Shown here: piece after piece, positions 53,381 to 62,284 of the stretch
Layout: every line of letters starts with the position of its first letter
Position numbering within the stretch: the stretch's first letter is position 1
NCBI GenBank assembly: GCA_026014465.1
Contig: JAOZID010000010.1
Span: forward strand, 1,336,303-1,400,302
DNA length: 64,000 bases
Direction of reading: 5' to 3'
DNA from: Candidatus Bathyarchaeota archaeon
GTDB lineage: Archaea; Thermoproteota; Bathyarchaeia; Bathyarchaeales; Bathycorpusculaceae
Program-made: the position numbers and the translations under genes
Notes under the pieces: model-generated
Databases searched by the model: none
What the model saw: the letters and a program-made list of their open reading frames with translations, nothing else
Told to the model about the DNA's origin: nothing

Positions 53381-53487
53381 TTTTGTTGAGCCCAACGCTT
53401 TTGCTACACCGCGTGGGTTCTGTTTTTTGTTTCTGTTCTATCTGAATATTTTAAATTTTAGAAAATCTATGTGATTATGCATAGGAA

Positions 53488-54750
53488 GTGTTGACCGTTA
53501 AACATGTGAAAGGTTTCTCTCTGGATAACTTGGATTCCGATGAGTTCCAAGAATTTATTGTAGCTCTTTTCACAAAGCTTGGGTACGTTAACATTAAAGT
53601 GGGTTCTGATACAGCTGTTAAATCTGTGGATTTAACTATGGAAAAAGCGACAAATATTGGTGGGGTGATTAAGTATCTTGTTGAATCCAAACATCAACCA
53701 CGTGGAACTGTGGGTCTTTCTGCAGTTAAAATCCATCACTCAACAGTTGTTGCAACACCTGAGTTAGACAAGGGTTTGATTATTACTTCTGGACGGTTTA
53801 GCCGACAAGCAATAAAATTCGCAGAAACTGTAGGTGTTGAGCTTTTAGACTCTCAAAAACTGGTTGCCCTCAGCATCAAAACTGGTTTGAATACCACTAA
53901 AGACTATGAACAGACTTACTACACTTTTCCTATAGCACCTGTCTCGCAAGTCAAAACAGATACTCTTTCTTTCCTTAGAAATAATCTAACACAATTCGAG
54001 GGGGAAATAACAATTGATACCATAAAATTATCATTGGTTCCCTCCTTTATGATTAGTTATTCTATAGACGCCACTTTTTCTACATCTGTGGGCGTAATAC
54101 ATGAAATAAACGGTGATTTCACTCTCTTTCTTTCAGATGACGAAAAAATACTGCCTCCCAAAATAACTGAAAATTTGGATGAACTAAACATTTCCCCTTT
54201 TACTCTCCCTACTGAAGAACTCAATTTAGAAAAAAATGATTTTAAGAACTCTATTGACGACATCGAAACAGACGCAAAAGAAAAAGTTTCTATAGCACAA
54301 ACTGAGGATGTGGTTTATGTTGGCGGTAATAACCACCACTATGAAAAACAATGTAAGCCTAAACATAAAGATATTACAATTTTGGGTATTAAGCAGGTTT
54401 ACATTCCGTTATGGATTGTTGTATCCTCAATCATAAACAAAAAGTATGTTTTATCTGTACTTGATGACGATTCTGAATTGAATGTTCTTCCCCCTGATTT
54501 ACTCCGCTTAGAAAAATCGTCTGAAGTTGACCCTTATCCACAGTCTTGCATGTGTTGCTATGGTGATTTTCGATTAGGCAAATTTGTTTGTGCTGAATGC
54601 GGGAAAATAACCTGTTCTAAAGACAATTACATATGTGATTCCTGCGGTCGCCAAGTATGCAGCGACCACATATTTAATGTCAGGAAATACTTCTTCTTGA
54701 AAGCAAAATACTGCCCTGCGTGTAAAGCGGAAAGAGACCGAAAAAAGTAG
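53488..54750 (+). CDS. Mrr-like restriction endonuclease-fold protein with zinc fingers
   Basis: 420 residues from GTG 53488 (TTG 53491 next). N-terminal Mrr_cat-type PD-(D/E)xK domain: SDEFQEFIVALFTKLGYVNI, catalytic Asp in SVDLTMEK and ESKHQPRGTVG (E-x-K, near residue 68), then GLIITSGRFSRQAIKFAE. The middle is less conserved. The C-terminus has clustered Cys motifs (CMCCYGDF, CAECGKITC, CDSCGRQVC, CPACKAE) for two or three zinc sites. Markedly AT-richer than its neighbours. It may be a defence nuclease or a housekeeping DNA-binding protein brought in by transfer; it is flanked by purM-derived repeats. Confidence 0.85.
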   Translation: MLTVKHVKGFSLDNLDSDEFQEFIVALFTKLGYVNIKVGSDTAVKSVDLTMEKATNIGGVIKYLVESKHQPRGTVGLSAVKIHHSTVVATPELDKGLIITSGRFSRQAIKFAETVGVELLDSQKLVALSIKTGLNTTKDYEQTYYTFPIAPVSQVKTDTLSFLRNNLTQFEGEITIDTIKLSLVPSFMISYSIDATFSTSVGVIHEINGDFTLFLSDDEKILPPKITENLDELNISPFTLPTEELNLEKNDFKNSIDDIETDAKEKVSIAQTEDVVYVGGNNHHYEKQCKPKHKDITILGIKQVYIPLWIVVSSIINKKYVLSVLDDDSELNVLPPDLLRLEKSSEVDPYPQSCMCCYGDFRLGKFVCAECGKITCSKDNYICDSCGRQVCSDHIFNVRKYFFLKAKYCPACKAERDRKK

Positions 54751-54756
54751 TTTTTT

Positions 54757-54854
54757 AACAAAATGATTATCAACAACCTTTAACAGAAAACTCACTTCAA
54801 GGAAAAAACAGGCAATGACAAAAAACTTTACCTACACGGATGCAGGCGTAAACC
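54757..54854 (+). repeat. Second copy of the purM leader/start direct repeat
   Basis: The right-hand copy of the diverged direct repeat, formed by the purM leader and first 13 codons. The left copy is at 53286-53380. The pair brackets the Mrr-like gene. Confidence 0.7.
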
Positions 54855-55894
54855 GCCAACAACGCCACGAATCCAAAAAAGCCCTCAACATGCTGCAGGA
54901 AACCTACGGGTTTAACCGTTTTGGCTCCGTAATGCATCTGCCCTACAGCAACATCTTCCAGTTCTCAGACAAGACCTATTTGGATTTGACCATAGAAGGC
55001 GTGGGCACCAAAGTTCTTCTAGCACAGCTTGCCAACCGATATGACAGCATAGGCGTAGACGCCGTGGCAATGGCAGTAAACGATGTCATACGCTCAGGAG
55101 CAACACCGCTGGCGATATCGGATAACATCCACGCACAAGCCAGCAACCCCCAACTCGTACACCAATGGTTGCAGGGCATAACCGAAGGCGCCAAACAGTC
55201 CCTGTGCCCCGTGGTTAGCGGCGAAATTGGAGATGTCGCAGAAATCATCAACGGCATCAAAGAAGGCGCAGGATTTGACATGATAGTTGCTAGCATCGGA
55301 GAAGTCAAAAAAGAAAACATCATCACCGGATGCGACATACGTCCAGGCGACTCAATCATCGGTTTACCCAGCAGCGGTCTGCACAGTAACGGCATAACCC
55401 TAGCCCGAAAAATCCTCTTCAAAGCTTGGGGAGGCAAATACCAACCCAACCAAGTCCCCGAAGAATTGGGTCGCAGCGTGGTCGAGGAAACGCTTGAACC
55501 CACCAAAATCTACGTAAAACCCTTCCTCAAAGCCGCAGCCGCCGCCAAAATCAAAGCCGCCATACACATAACAGGCGACTCTTACCTCAAATTCAACAAC
55601 CTCACCGCGTACTCACCGGGCATCGGCTTTGAATTCAACAATTTCCACCCACAACCCATCTTCAATCTTATGCAGAAAACTGCGTTGGAGCTTGGTTATA
55701 GCATAACTGATGAGGAGATGTTCAAGACCTTCAACATGGGCTGGGGTTTCGCGGTTATAGTGGACAAAAACGAGAAAGACGCCATCTTGGATGCGTTTGA
55801 GCAGGCAGGCGAACAAGCCGAGCAAATCGGCGCCATAACCAACACGCCCCAAGTTACCATAAAACACGCGGACAAGAAGCTATCTCTTGCGTAG
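54815..55894 (+). CDS. purM: Phosphoribosylformylglycinamidine cyclo-ligase (AIR synthetase)
   Basis: 359 residues. Closes the imidazole ring of purines with ATP. FTYTDAGVNRQQRHESKKAL opens the chain, then LTIEGVGTKVLLAQLANRYD with ATP/FGAM-binding residues, VDAVAMAVNDVIRSGATPLA, SGEIGDVAEIINGIKEGAGF and GLPSSGLHSNGITLAR. Slightly longer than the bacterial enzyme (about 340) but complete. The start is retained as a rebuilt copy after the insertion described at 53286-54854. Confidence 0.95.
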   Translation: MTKNFTYTDAGVNRQQRHESKKALNMLQETYGFNRFGSVMHLPYSNIFQFSDKTYLDLTIEGVGTKVLLAQLANRYDSIGVDAVAMAVNDVIRSGATPLAISDNIHAQASNPQLVHQWLQGITEGAKQSLCPVVSGEIGDVAEIINGIKEGAGFDMIVASIGEVKKENIITGCDIRPGDSIIGLPSSGLHSNGITLARKILFKAWGGKYQPNQVPEELGRSVVEETLEPTKIYVKPFLKAAAAAKIKAAIHITGDSYLKFNNLTAYSPGIGFEFNNFHPQPIFNLMQKTALELGYSITDEEMFKTFNMGWGFAVIVDKNEKDAILDAFEQAGEQAEQIGAITNTPQVTIKHADKKLSLA

Positions 55895-55949
55895 GCTTTG
55901 CCAAGTTAGTTGCGGAAGCGTTTAAATCTCCACGTTTTTACATTTAAGC

Positions 55950-56201
55950 ATGAAATACTGCGCCAAAATCGAAGTCAGCCTCAAACCTGGACACACTGAC
56001 CCTGAAGGCGAAACCACACAGCGCCTACTTAAGGAACTGGGCTACAAAACAGAAGCCGTCAACGTCAGCAAAGCCTACACCGTAACCCTAACCGCCCAAA
56101 CCCAAGCTGACGCGCAAGCCAAAGCAGAAGAGATGGCTAAGCGGCTTTTAGCAAATCCCACAAAGGACAATTACTCAATTGTTGTAGAGGAGCAAAAATG
56201 A
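55950..56201 (+). CDS. purS: FGAM synthase subunit PurS
   Basis: 83 residues, small ferredoxin-like subunit that bridges PurL and PurQ: KIEVSLKPGHTDPEGETTQR and YTVTLTAQTQADAQAKAEEM. The GTTTAAATC stretch 30 bases before the ATG may be a TATA-like box, so purS-L-Q could have a promoter apart from purM. The stop overlaps purL. Confidence 0.95.
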   Translation: MKYCAKIEVSLKPGHTDPEGETTQRLLKELGYKTEAVNVSKAYTVTLTAQTQADAQAKAEEMAKRLLANPTKDNYSIVVEEQK

Positions 56202-58576
56202 GCCTTCGCCCCCGCAAAGACGCCCCGTTTAGGCTGCATGAAGCCGCCATCCAAGACGCAACGGATACGCAGTTGCAAACGCTAAGCGGCGAGTTGGCTT
56301 TAGGTCTAAGTTTAGTTGAGATGCAGCAGGCACAAGCGTACTTTAAATCACAAAACCGCAACCCCACCGACGTGGAACTTGAAATAATCGCGCAGACTTG
56401 GAGTGAACACTGCTGCCACAAAACCTTCAAAGGCAAAATCCTCCTCGACGACGGCAAACAAATCAACAGCCTTTTCAAAACTTACATAGCCAAAGCCACC
56501 AAACAATTAGACCCGTCATGGTGTGTAAGCGTCTTTGAAGACAACGCGGGTATTATAGAATTCGACAAAGGCTACGCCATAGCCGCCAAAGTCGAAACCC
56601 ACAACCACCCCTCCGCCGTAGAGCCGTTTGGAGGCGCAGCAACAGGTGTAGGCGGCGTAATACGCGACGTCCTTGGCGTTTGGGCAGACCCCATCGCATG
56701 CACCGACGTCTTAGGCTTTGGACCCCTAAATTACGATTACAAAAAATTACCCGCAGGCGTAAAACACCCAAAATACATCTACATGGGAGTCACCGCAGGC
56801 ATTGGCGCTTACGGAAACAACATGGGCATCCCAACCGTGAACGGCGCCATCTATTTTGATGAATCCTACACTGGCAACGTGGTAGTTTACTGCGGCTGCA
56901 TCGGCTTACTCCCGCTCAAGAAATTCAAGAAAGAAGCCCAAGCAGGACACATCCTCATGGTCGTAGGCGGCAAAACAGGACGCGACGGCATCCACGGCGT
57001 AACCTTTGCCTCAGCCGAGCTCACTGAAAAATCCGAAGAAATCAGCCGACCTGCTGTGCAAATCGCCGACCCCATTGAAGAAGAAAAAGTAAAACGCGCC
57101 ATGATGGAAATCCGCGACCGTGAACTCGCTTCAGCAACAACAGACCTAGGCGGAGGCGGCATGTCCTCGGCAGTAGGAGAAACCGCAGACCGATACGGAT
57201 GCGGTGTGGTCGTAGATTTAGACAAAGTACCCCTAAAGTATGCGGGGCTCGCGCCGTGGGAAATCTACATTTCCGAATCGCAAGAACGCATGCTCATAAC
57301 CGTGCCCCCAGAAAACCTGGAAAAAGTCTTGGAGGTTTTTGAAAAAGAAAACGTGCAAGCAACCGCCATCGGAACCCTCACCAAGCAAAAGCGTTTGCAC
57401 CTGCGCTTTGAAGGCGTAACCGTTGCGGATATGGACATGAAATTCCTGTTCCAAACTTTTGAGAGCACCAAAACCGCCCGCATCCAAAAACCAGACCTCA
57501 AAGAACCCCACATTCCCCAACCTAAAGACCTGACCCAAACCCTGATGCAACTGCTCTCTGCTCCTAATATCGCCAGTAAGGAAGCTGTAGTGCGCAGCTA
57601 CGACCACGAAGTCAAAGGCAACACCGCGCTCAAACCTTTGCAAGGCGAGTATGCAGGACCCAACGACGCCGCCATCATCAAGCCGCTTAACAACTCGTGG
57701 AAGGGTGTCTCTATTTCGTGTGGCATGAATCCTAACTACGGCAAGATTGACCCGTACTGGATGGCAGCCTCTGCGATAGACGAAGCTGTGCGAAATAACG
57801 TGGCTGTGGGTGGGGGTCGAATTGCGATTTTGGATAATTTTGTTTGGGGTAACCCTGAGAAGCCTGAACGGTTGGGTTCTTTGGTTCGCGCCTGTGAAGC
57901 TTGCTACGACACTGCCATGGCTTTCAAAACCCCGTTCATCTCAGGCAAAGATAGCCTCTACAACGAATCTCCCATGGGACCTGTAACTCCTACGTTGCTC
58001 ATAACTGCTGTTGGTATCGTCTCTGACGTGCGCTCTGCGGTTTCTATGGAGCTTAAAGAGCCCGCTGATTTGCTCTACGTGGTGGGCAAAACTTACAGTG
58101 AGCTGGGCGGCTCTGAATACTACAAACTCCACGGCTTCCTAGGCAAATCCGTACCTAAACTGCGCGCCGCCAAGGCTAAGAAAACCTACAAAGCCCTAAC
58201 CAAAGCCATAACCCAAGGAGCAGTCAAAGCATGTCATGACCTCTCAGAAGGCGGCTTAGCAATCGCAGCAGCCGAAATGGCGCTCGCAAGCAAACACGGC
58301 GCCCAACTAGACCTCACCAAAGCCCCCCACGACAAAATCAGCCGCGACGACTTCTTGCTGTTCTCCGAATCCAACAGCCGCTTCCTTGTCGAGGTCGCCC
58401 CCCAAAACCAAGCGGACTTTGAAAAAATCATGAAAAACACACCCCACGCCCCAATCGGCAAAGTCACCCAAACCCCCCGCATAGTAATAGCTGGGCTCCA
58501 AGGCAAAACCGTAGTGGATGTTTCTGTGGCGGATTTGCGGGCGGCGTGGAAACAAACCCTAAACGTGGAGGCCTAA
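56198..58576 (+). CDS. purL: FGAM synthase subunit PurL
   Basis: 792 residues, ATP-dependent amidation of FGAR. Motifs: IAQTWSEHCCHKTFKG, AAKVETHNHPSAVEPFGGAATGVGGVIRD (residues about 128-156), GGKTGRDGIHGVTFASAEL, TTDLGGGGMSSAVGETADR and the second-half GKDSLYNESPMGPVTPTL, AVKACHDLSEGGLAIAAAEMA. It is the small-PurL type that works with separate PurS and PurQ. Slightly longer than usual (about 730). Confidence 0.97.
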   Translation: MSLRPRKDAPFRLHEAAIQDATDTQLQTLSGELALGLSLVEMQQAQAYFKSQNRNPTDVELEIIAQTWSEHCCHKTFKGKILLDDGKQINSLFKTYIAKATKQLDPSWCVSVFEDNAGIIEFDKGYAIAAKVETHNHPSAVEPFGGAATGVGGVIRDVLGVWADPIACTDVLGFGPLNYDYKKLPAGVKHPKYIYMGVTAGIGAYGNNMGIPTVNGAIYFDESYTGNVVVYCGCIGLLPLKKFKKEAQAGHILMVVGGKTGRDGIHGVTFASAELTEKSEEISRPAVQIADPIEEEKVKRAMMEIRDRELASATTDLGGGGMSSAVGETADRYGCGVVVDLDKVPLKYAGLAPWEIYISESQERMLITVPPENLEKVLEVFEKENVQATAIGTLTKQKRLHLRFEGVTVADMDMKFLFQTFESTKTARIQKPDLKEPHIPQPKDLTQTLMQLLSAPNIASKEAVVRSYDHEVKGNTALKPLQGEYAGPNDAAIIKPLNNSWKGVSISCGMNPNYGKIDPYWMAASAIDEAVRNNVAVGGGRIAILDNFVWGNPEKPERLGSLVRACEACYDTAMAFKTPFISGKDSLYNESPMGPVTPTLLITAVGIVSDVRSAVSMELKEPADLLYVVGKTYSELGGSEYYKLHGFLGKSVPKLRAAKAKKTYKALTKAITQGAVKACHDLSEGGLAIAAAEMALASKHGAQLDLTKAPHDKISRDDFLLFSESNSRFLVEVAPQNQADFEKIMKNTPHAPIGKVTQTPRIVIAGLQGKTVVDVSVADLRAAWKQTLNVEA

Positions 58577-58578
58577 AA

Positions 58579-59400
58579 GTGAAGCTTGAAGAAATCAAAG
58601 TATTAGTTATGCGGGTGGGTGGAACTAACTGTGATGCGGAAACCAAACGCGCCTTCACCGAACTGGGCGTTCACGCAGAAATCCGACACCTCAACGAACT
58701 CGTCAAAAACCCCAACCTGCTAGATTACCACGCACTGGTTTTTCCTGGCGGCTTTAGCTACGGCGACTACGTGCGTTCTGGCGCGATATTTGCTCGCATG
58801 CTCACCGCAAAACTCGGCAAAGAGCTGCGCAGCTTCCTTGAAGACAACCGCCCCATACTGGGCATATGCAATGGCTTTCAGATTCTTGTTGAAGAGGGTT
58901 TGCTTCCAGGGTTTGACGCGCAAAGCGGGGTTACGCAGGCTTCGTTGGCAGCCAACATTCCTCAGGGCTTCAAATGTGAATGGGTTTACCTGAAAAACGA
59001 AAACCACAGCAAATGCGTTTTCACCAGCAAAATCCCCCCCAAGAAGGTGCTGCGTATGCCCATAGCCCACGGAGAAGGTCGCTTCCTATTCTCTAAAGAA
59101 AAAGAGCAACAGCTGCTGCAACGGCTATACGATGAGGATATGGTGGTTTTGCGTTACTGCAACAAAGACGGCTCCGCAGCAAACGACAAGTACCCCCAAA
59201 ACCCCAACGGTAGCCTAAACGACATCGCAGGCATATGCAACCGCGAAGGCAACATCTTTGGATTAATGCCCCACCCCGAACGTGCCCTGTACTGGTGGCA
59301 ACAACCCGACTGGACCGCTCAACAAAACATGTCGCAGTATGGTGATGGCAAACTGATCTTTGAGAGCGTTTTGGAGTACTTGTTATCTAAGAAGCTCTAA
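58579..59400 (+). CDS. purQ: FGAM synthase subunit PurQ (glutaminase)
   Basis: 273 residues from GTG 58579, two bases past the purL stop with GGAGG seven bases before. Class I amidotransferase: VLVMRVGGTNCDAETKRAF, FPGGFSYGDYVRSGAIF, LGICNGFQILVEEGLLPG with the nucleophile Cys, MPIAHGEGRF and GLMPHPERALYW with catalytic His-Pro-Glu. About 45 residues longer than bacterial PurQ, as in methanogens. Confidence 0.96.
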   Translation: MKLEEIKVLVMRVGGTNCDAETKRAFTELGVHAEIRHLNELVKNPNLLDYHALVFPGGFSYGDYVRSGAIFARMLTAKLGKELRSFLEDNRPILGICNGFQILVEEGLLPGFDAQSGVTQASLAANIPQGFKCEWVYLKNENHSKCVFTSKIPPKKVLRMPIAHGEGRFLFSKEKEQQLLQRLYDEDMVVLRYCNKDGSAANDKYPQNPNGSLNDIAGICNREGNIFGLMPHPERALYWWQQPDWTAQQNMSQYGDGKLIFESVLEYLLSKKL

Positions 59401-60297
59401 GGCTTTGGCGTTAGGCAGGCTGGTTCTTGCCCCTAACTCCATGACACAGCGCGACGCGACGAAATTGCCGATTCTGCCACACTCCAACAGGTCTTTGCCA
59501 TTTAGCAAGCCGTAGATGAAGCCCGCGTTAAAAGCGTCGCCTGCGCCTGTTGTGTCCACAAGCCTTCCTTTGTGGGGTTCTATGGTGTGGGTTTGTTTTC
59601 CGTCTGTTATGTAGCAGCCATTTGCCCCCAGTTTTACCGCGCAGATTTGCACGCCCAACTCCAGCAGCGCCGCGGCTCCTTTGGTGGGATCTTGCTCGCC
59701 TGTTATGAGTTTTAGTTCAGAGCGGTTTGGCATCATCAAATACGTTCGCTGCAGAATGGGTTGTAGTTTGGTTTTGCCTTTTTGCGCGTACAAAACGCCA
59801 GGGTCAAAGCTGACCTTCACGGTTCGGGGGAGGGTTTCGAGGAGGTCTTTTTGGGTTTGGAAGCTTTTTTCGCCTACAAACGAGGTTAAATGCAAGAACC
59901 TTGCGTTGGCGGCGTAGTCTTTGCTGATTTCTTCTATGGCTAAGGCGTCGTTTACGCCTGAGTGAATGTAAAGTGCGCGTTGTCCTTGGTCGTCTACGAA
60001 TCCCATGACGGTTCCGCTTTCGCCGTATTTGGCGTGGATGATGCCTTGGGTGTCTACGCCTTCTTTGCAGAAATCTTCCACAAGCAGTTTGCCCTCTTTA
60101 TCCCCGCCCACTTTGCCGATAAAACCCGTTTTGCAGCCTAATCTTGCTAATCCAACGGCGGTGTTAGCTGCAGAGCCCCCACAGTTTACGCTGCGGGTTT
60201 TGATGTAACTCTCATCTTCCGCGTGGGCTATACGGTTAACCTGAAAGAGCTTATCCACATTAAGGGCGCCAAAACCCACAAAATCCAGACCAGTCAT
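59383..60297 (-). CDS. PfkB-family sugar or nucleoside kinase
   Basis: 304 residues. Ribokinase fold: [18 protein letters not shown] (substrate side), and [20 protein letters not shown] with the catalytic Asp (near residue 251). The exact substrate is unclear; archaeal members phosphorylate ribose, nucleosides or sugars. It overlaps the ftr stop by four bases and faces purQ convergently with an 18-base overlap. Its place among purine genes favours a nucleoside or ribose kinase. Confidence 0.92.
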   Translation of the reverse strand: MTGLDFVGFGALNVDKLFQVNRIAHAEDESYIKTRSVNCGGSAANTAVGLARLGCKTGFIGKVGGDKEGKLLVEDFCKEGVDTQGIIHAKYGESGTVMGFVDDQGQRALYIHSGVNDALAIEEISKDYAANARFLHLTSFVGEKSFQTQKDLLETLPRTVKVSFDPGVLYAQKGKTKLQPILQRTYLMMPNRSELKLITGEQDPTKGAAALLELGVQICAVKLGANGCYITDGKQTHTIEPHKGRLVDTTGAGDAFNAGFIYGLLNGKDLLECGRIGNFVASRCVMELGARTSLPNAKALELLR

Positions 60298-61205
60298 GCA
60301 AATAAATCACAGAGATTAATTTTATACTTTCCTAATTTCCCCTCATAATTCCCCGCTGAAATCCCAACAACACCCTCCACCTCTGCGGCGGCTTGTATGC
60401 CCTTTTTCATGGCGGTTTGAACGGCTCGCATGGAAACGCCGTTTACAACGATTTCAGGAATATAGTTAACGCCCTGGGGTACTTTGGATTCTGCTCCAAG
60501 TTTTGGTTTGAGGGTGGGGCAGTAAGGGTGGTTGGTGGTGGGTCCAATTTGTGGGTAATGGGTTTGGGGTTTGGAGCCTGCCGAGCAAACATCAAAGGGG
60601 GTTATTACGCCTTCAACTTGGTTAATGGCTTCTAAGGCTTTCGCGGAGGCTTCTTTGACTGCGGTTTTGGTTTGGCATAGTATCCAAAAGTTTCCGCCTG
60701 TTACGCCTTGGGCGTAGCCGATGTAGCGTTCAATTACAAAGTCGGGAACCATAAGCGGAACCACAATAACTTCTCTGCCCCCGCGCTTTTCCGTCCACTC
60801 GTAGCCGTCACCGCAGTGTCCCACACGATCCATCATATCCAGCTTACCCTCTGCCTGCGGTAGGAAGTCGTAAACTGCTGTGAAGGGTTTTACCAAAATG
60901 TCTTGGCGAATACGGTACGATAACTCTTTCTCAAACTTGGCAAGTCCGTCTGCAAAGGGTTTGTTGGGGTTGATTTCTGCCCAAAACTGCACTACCGCGC
61001 CTACCCGATTATCAGGAGTCCCTTTTGCCGTGAGGTAGCGTTCTACGCCGCCCTCGACCCTGCCAATAACCACACTGGGAGTAGCCGTTGCATCCTGAGC
61101 CGCTGCCACAACTGTCTCTTGGTCGTCTGCGGTTATGATTACTCTGCAAAATATGCCTTCAAACGCTTCTGCAAACGTGTCCTCAACCACGGCAGGTTTA
61201 CCCAA
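60294..61205 (-). CDS. ftr: Formylmethanofuran--tetrahydromethanopterin formyltransferase
   Basis: 303 residues from TTG 61205; a frame reaching 61256 runs inside the previous gene, and methanogen Ftr is about 297 long. Moves the formyl group between methanofuran and tetrahydromethanopterin. Signatures: [73 protein letters not shown] and [20 protein letters not shown]. Overlaps the HAD gene slightly. Signals a methanopterin C1 pathway. Confidence 0.94.
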   Translation of the reverse strand: MGKPAVVEDTFAEAFEGIFCRVIITADDQETVVAAAQDATATPSVVIGRVEGGVERYLTAKGTPDNRVGAVVQFWAEINPNKPFADGLAKFEKELSYRIRQDILVKPFTAVYDFLPQAEGKLDMMDRVGHCGDGYEWTEKRGGREVIVVPLMVPDFVIERYIGYAQGVTGGNFWILCQTKTAVKEASAKALEAINQVEGVITPFDVCSAGSKPQTHYPQIGPTTNHPYCPTLKPKLGAESKVPQGVNYIPEIVVNGVSMRAVQTAMKKGIQAAAEVEGVVGISAGNYEGKLGKYKINLCDLFA

Positions 61206-62280
61206 GCATCCCAACTGCTTCGCCTCGTACTTTTTTCCTAAACGCGTTGCTTTCAAAAGACAACTGACTCATATTTTCCTCTGTAACTATTTGAACTTTG
61301 GGCAACGCTTCAGGATACAGTCTAAATAGCTGCTTTGTTGTGGTGGGGTCTGCAATGCAGTTTTCCAAGGTTTCGCGGTTCCAGTTCGCCGCCAAATCCA
61401 ACGCCTGCTCTGTTCCATGCTTAAGAAAAACATCTGCCAAAACCGCCGTAACCACGCTGCTCTCCGACTGCACCGCAACCTGCGCGTTCTCCACCGCGTA
61501 CCCGTTGCCATTAAACGAAACTGCCAACCCCCCATTCTCCCTAACCAACTGTAGAGCTTGGACATCAGTTATGCTATCCCCCACGTACATGACTCCCGAA
61601 AACGCAACGCCCAACCTTGTTACTACATCACAAATCGCCTGCGCTTTCTGGTCTCCCCCAACAGCCGTGACCTCTGAGACGATTTCTCCACAACTCATGG
61701 ACGCGATTTCCTCCCAAAAGATTTGGTCAAGGCGACTAAGATTTGTTTGGTCTTGCCCTGAAAAATCCTCTATGCTTTTTGCGCCGTTTGGAATGGTTGG
61801 GAGGGGCATGGCTGCGATTTCTTTGGCTAAGGTTTTGAGCGTGGTTTTTTCGTGTTGGGGCACGTGGTAGTTGTTCATGGAAAGTTTGGTGCAGTACGTG
61901 TTTTCAAAGGGTAGCTCTACGCATTTGCAAAGGGCTTTGATGTAATGTTCGTAGCTGGTGCTGACGATGAACGCTTCCGACAAACACTGAATATGCTGCA
62001 GGGTTTCTTTGCTGCCCAAAATCAGCCGCAGCGTCTTGGCAGAGAATTCCTGCATCATCTCATCCGAAACATCAAACGCTCTTAGAAACGGCAAAACAAG
62101 CTTTAACGTATCTCCCGCGTTGTACACCGGCTTTTTTAGCACGTCAGCGAGCACATCATCATAGCGGCTTATAACCGAAAAAAGCTTATCGCCCTTGGGA
62201 ACGAACTGGGCAGTTAGTTCGAAGGCGTTGTCGTTTTTAGATATGGGGCCTTCGCAGTCGGATACGAAAACGTGTTTCAA
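61198..62280 (-). CDS. HAD-superfamily protein, EhaR-like
   Basis: 360 residues. HAD motifs: [18 protein letters not shown] (nucleophile Asp near 8), [17 protein letters not shown] (motif II Ser/Thr), a Lys-rich region, and [18 protein letters not shown] (motif IV). In methanogens such proteins are annotated as energy-converting hydrogenase A subunit R, although the substrate is not known. Its linkage to ftr suggests a role in C1 or cofactor metabolism. Stop 61198 overlaps ftr. Confidence 0.82.
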   Translation of the reverse strand: MKHVFVSDCEGPISKNDNAFELTAQFVPKGDKLFSVISRYDDVLADVLKKPVYNAGDTLKLVLPFLRAFDVSDEMMQEFSAKTLRLILGSKETLQHIQCLSEAFIVSTSYEHYIKALCKCVELPFENTYCTKLSMNNYHVPQHEKTTLKTLAKEIAAMPLPTIPNGAKSIEDFSGQDQTNLSRLDQIFWEEIASMSCGEIVSEVTAVGGDQKAQAICDVVTRLGVAFSGVMYVGDSITDVQALQLVRENGGLAVSFNGNGYAVENAQVAVQSESSVVTAVLADVFLKHGTEQALDLAANWNRETLENCIADPTTTKQLFRLYPEALPKVQIVTEENMSQLSFESNAFRKKVRGEAVGMLG

Positions 62281-62284
62281 AGCT

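Larger units (their letters stand above)
53107..53487. other. 381-base gap with regulatory repeats and a purM 5' remnant
   Basis: Contains the leader of the lectin-like gene, two TTTCGAAA palindromes (53192-53199 and 53221-53228, 29 bases apart) and a truncated second copy of the purM leader and start (53286-53380, listed separately). A 96-codon frame at 53184 crosses these elements and is judged not coding. Confidence 0.5.

Noticed and set aside
53184-53474. 96-codon frame in the gap before the Mrr-like gene
   Set aside because: It runs across the palindromes and the purM remnant in another frame, is very Lys/Thr-rich at random, and has no likely ribosome binding site.
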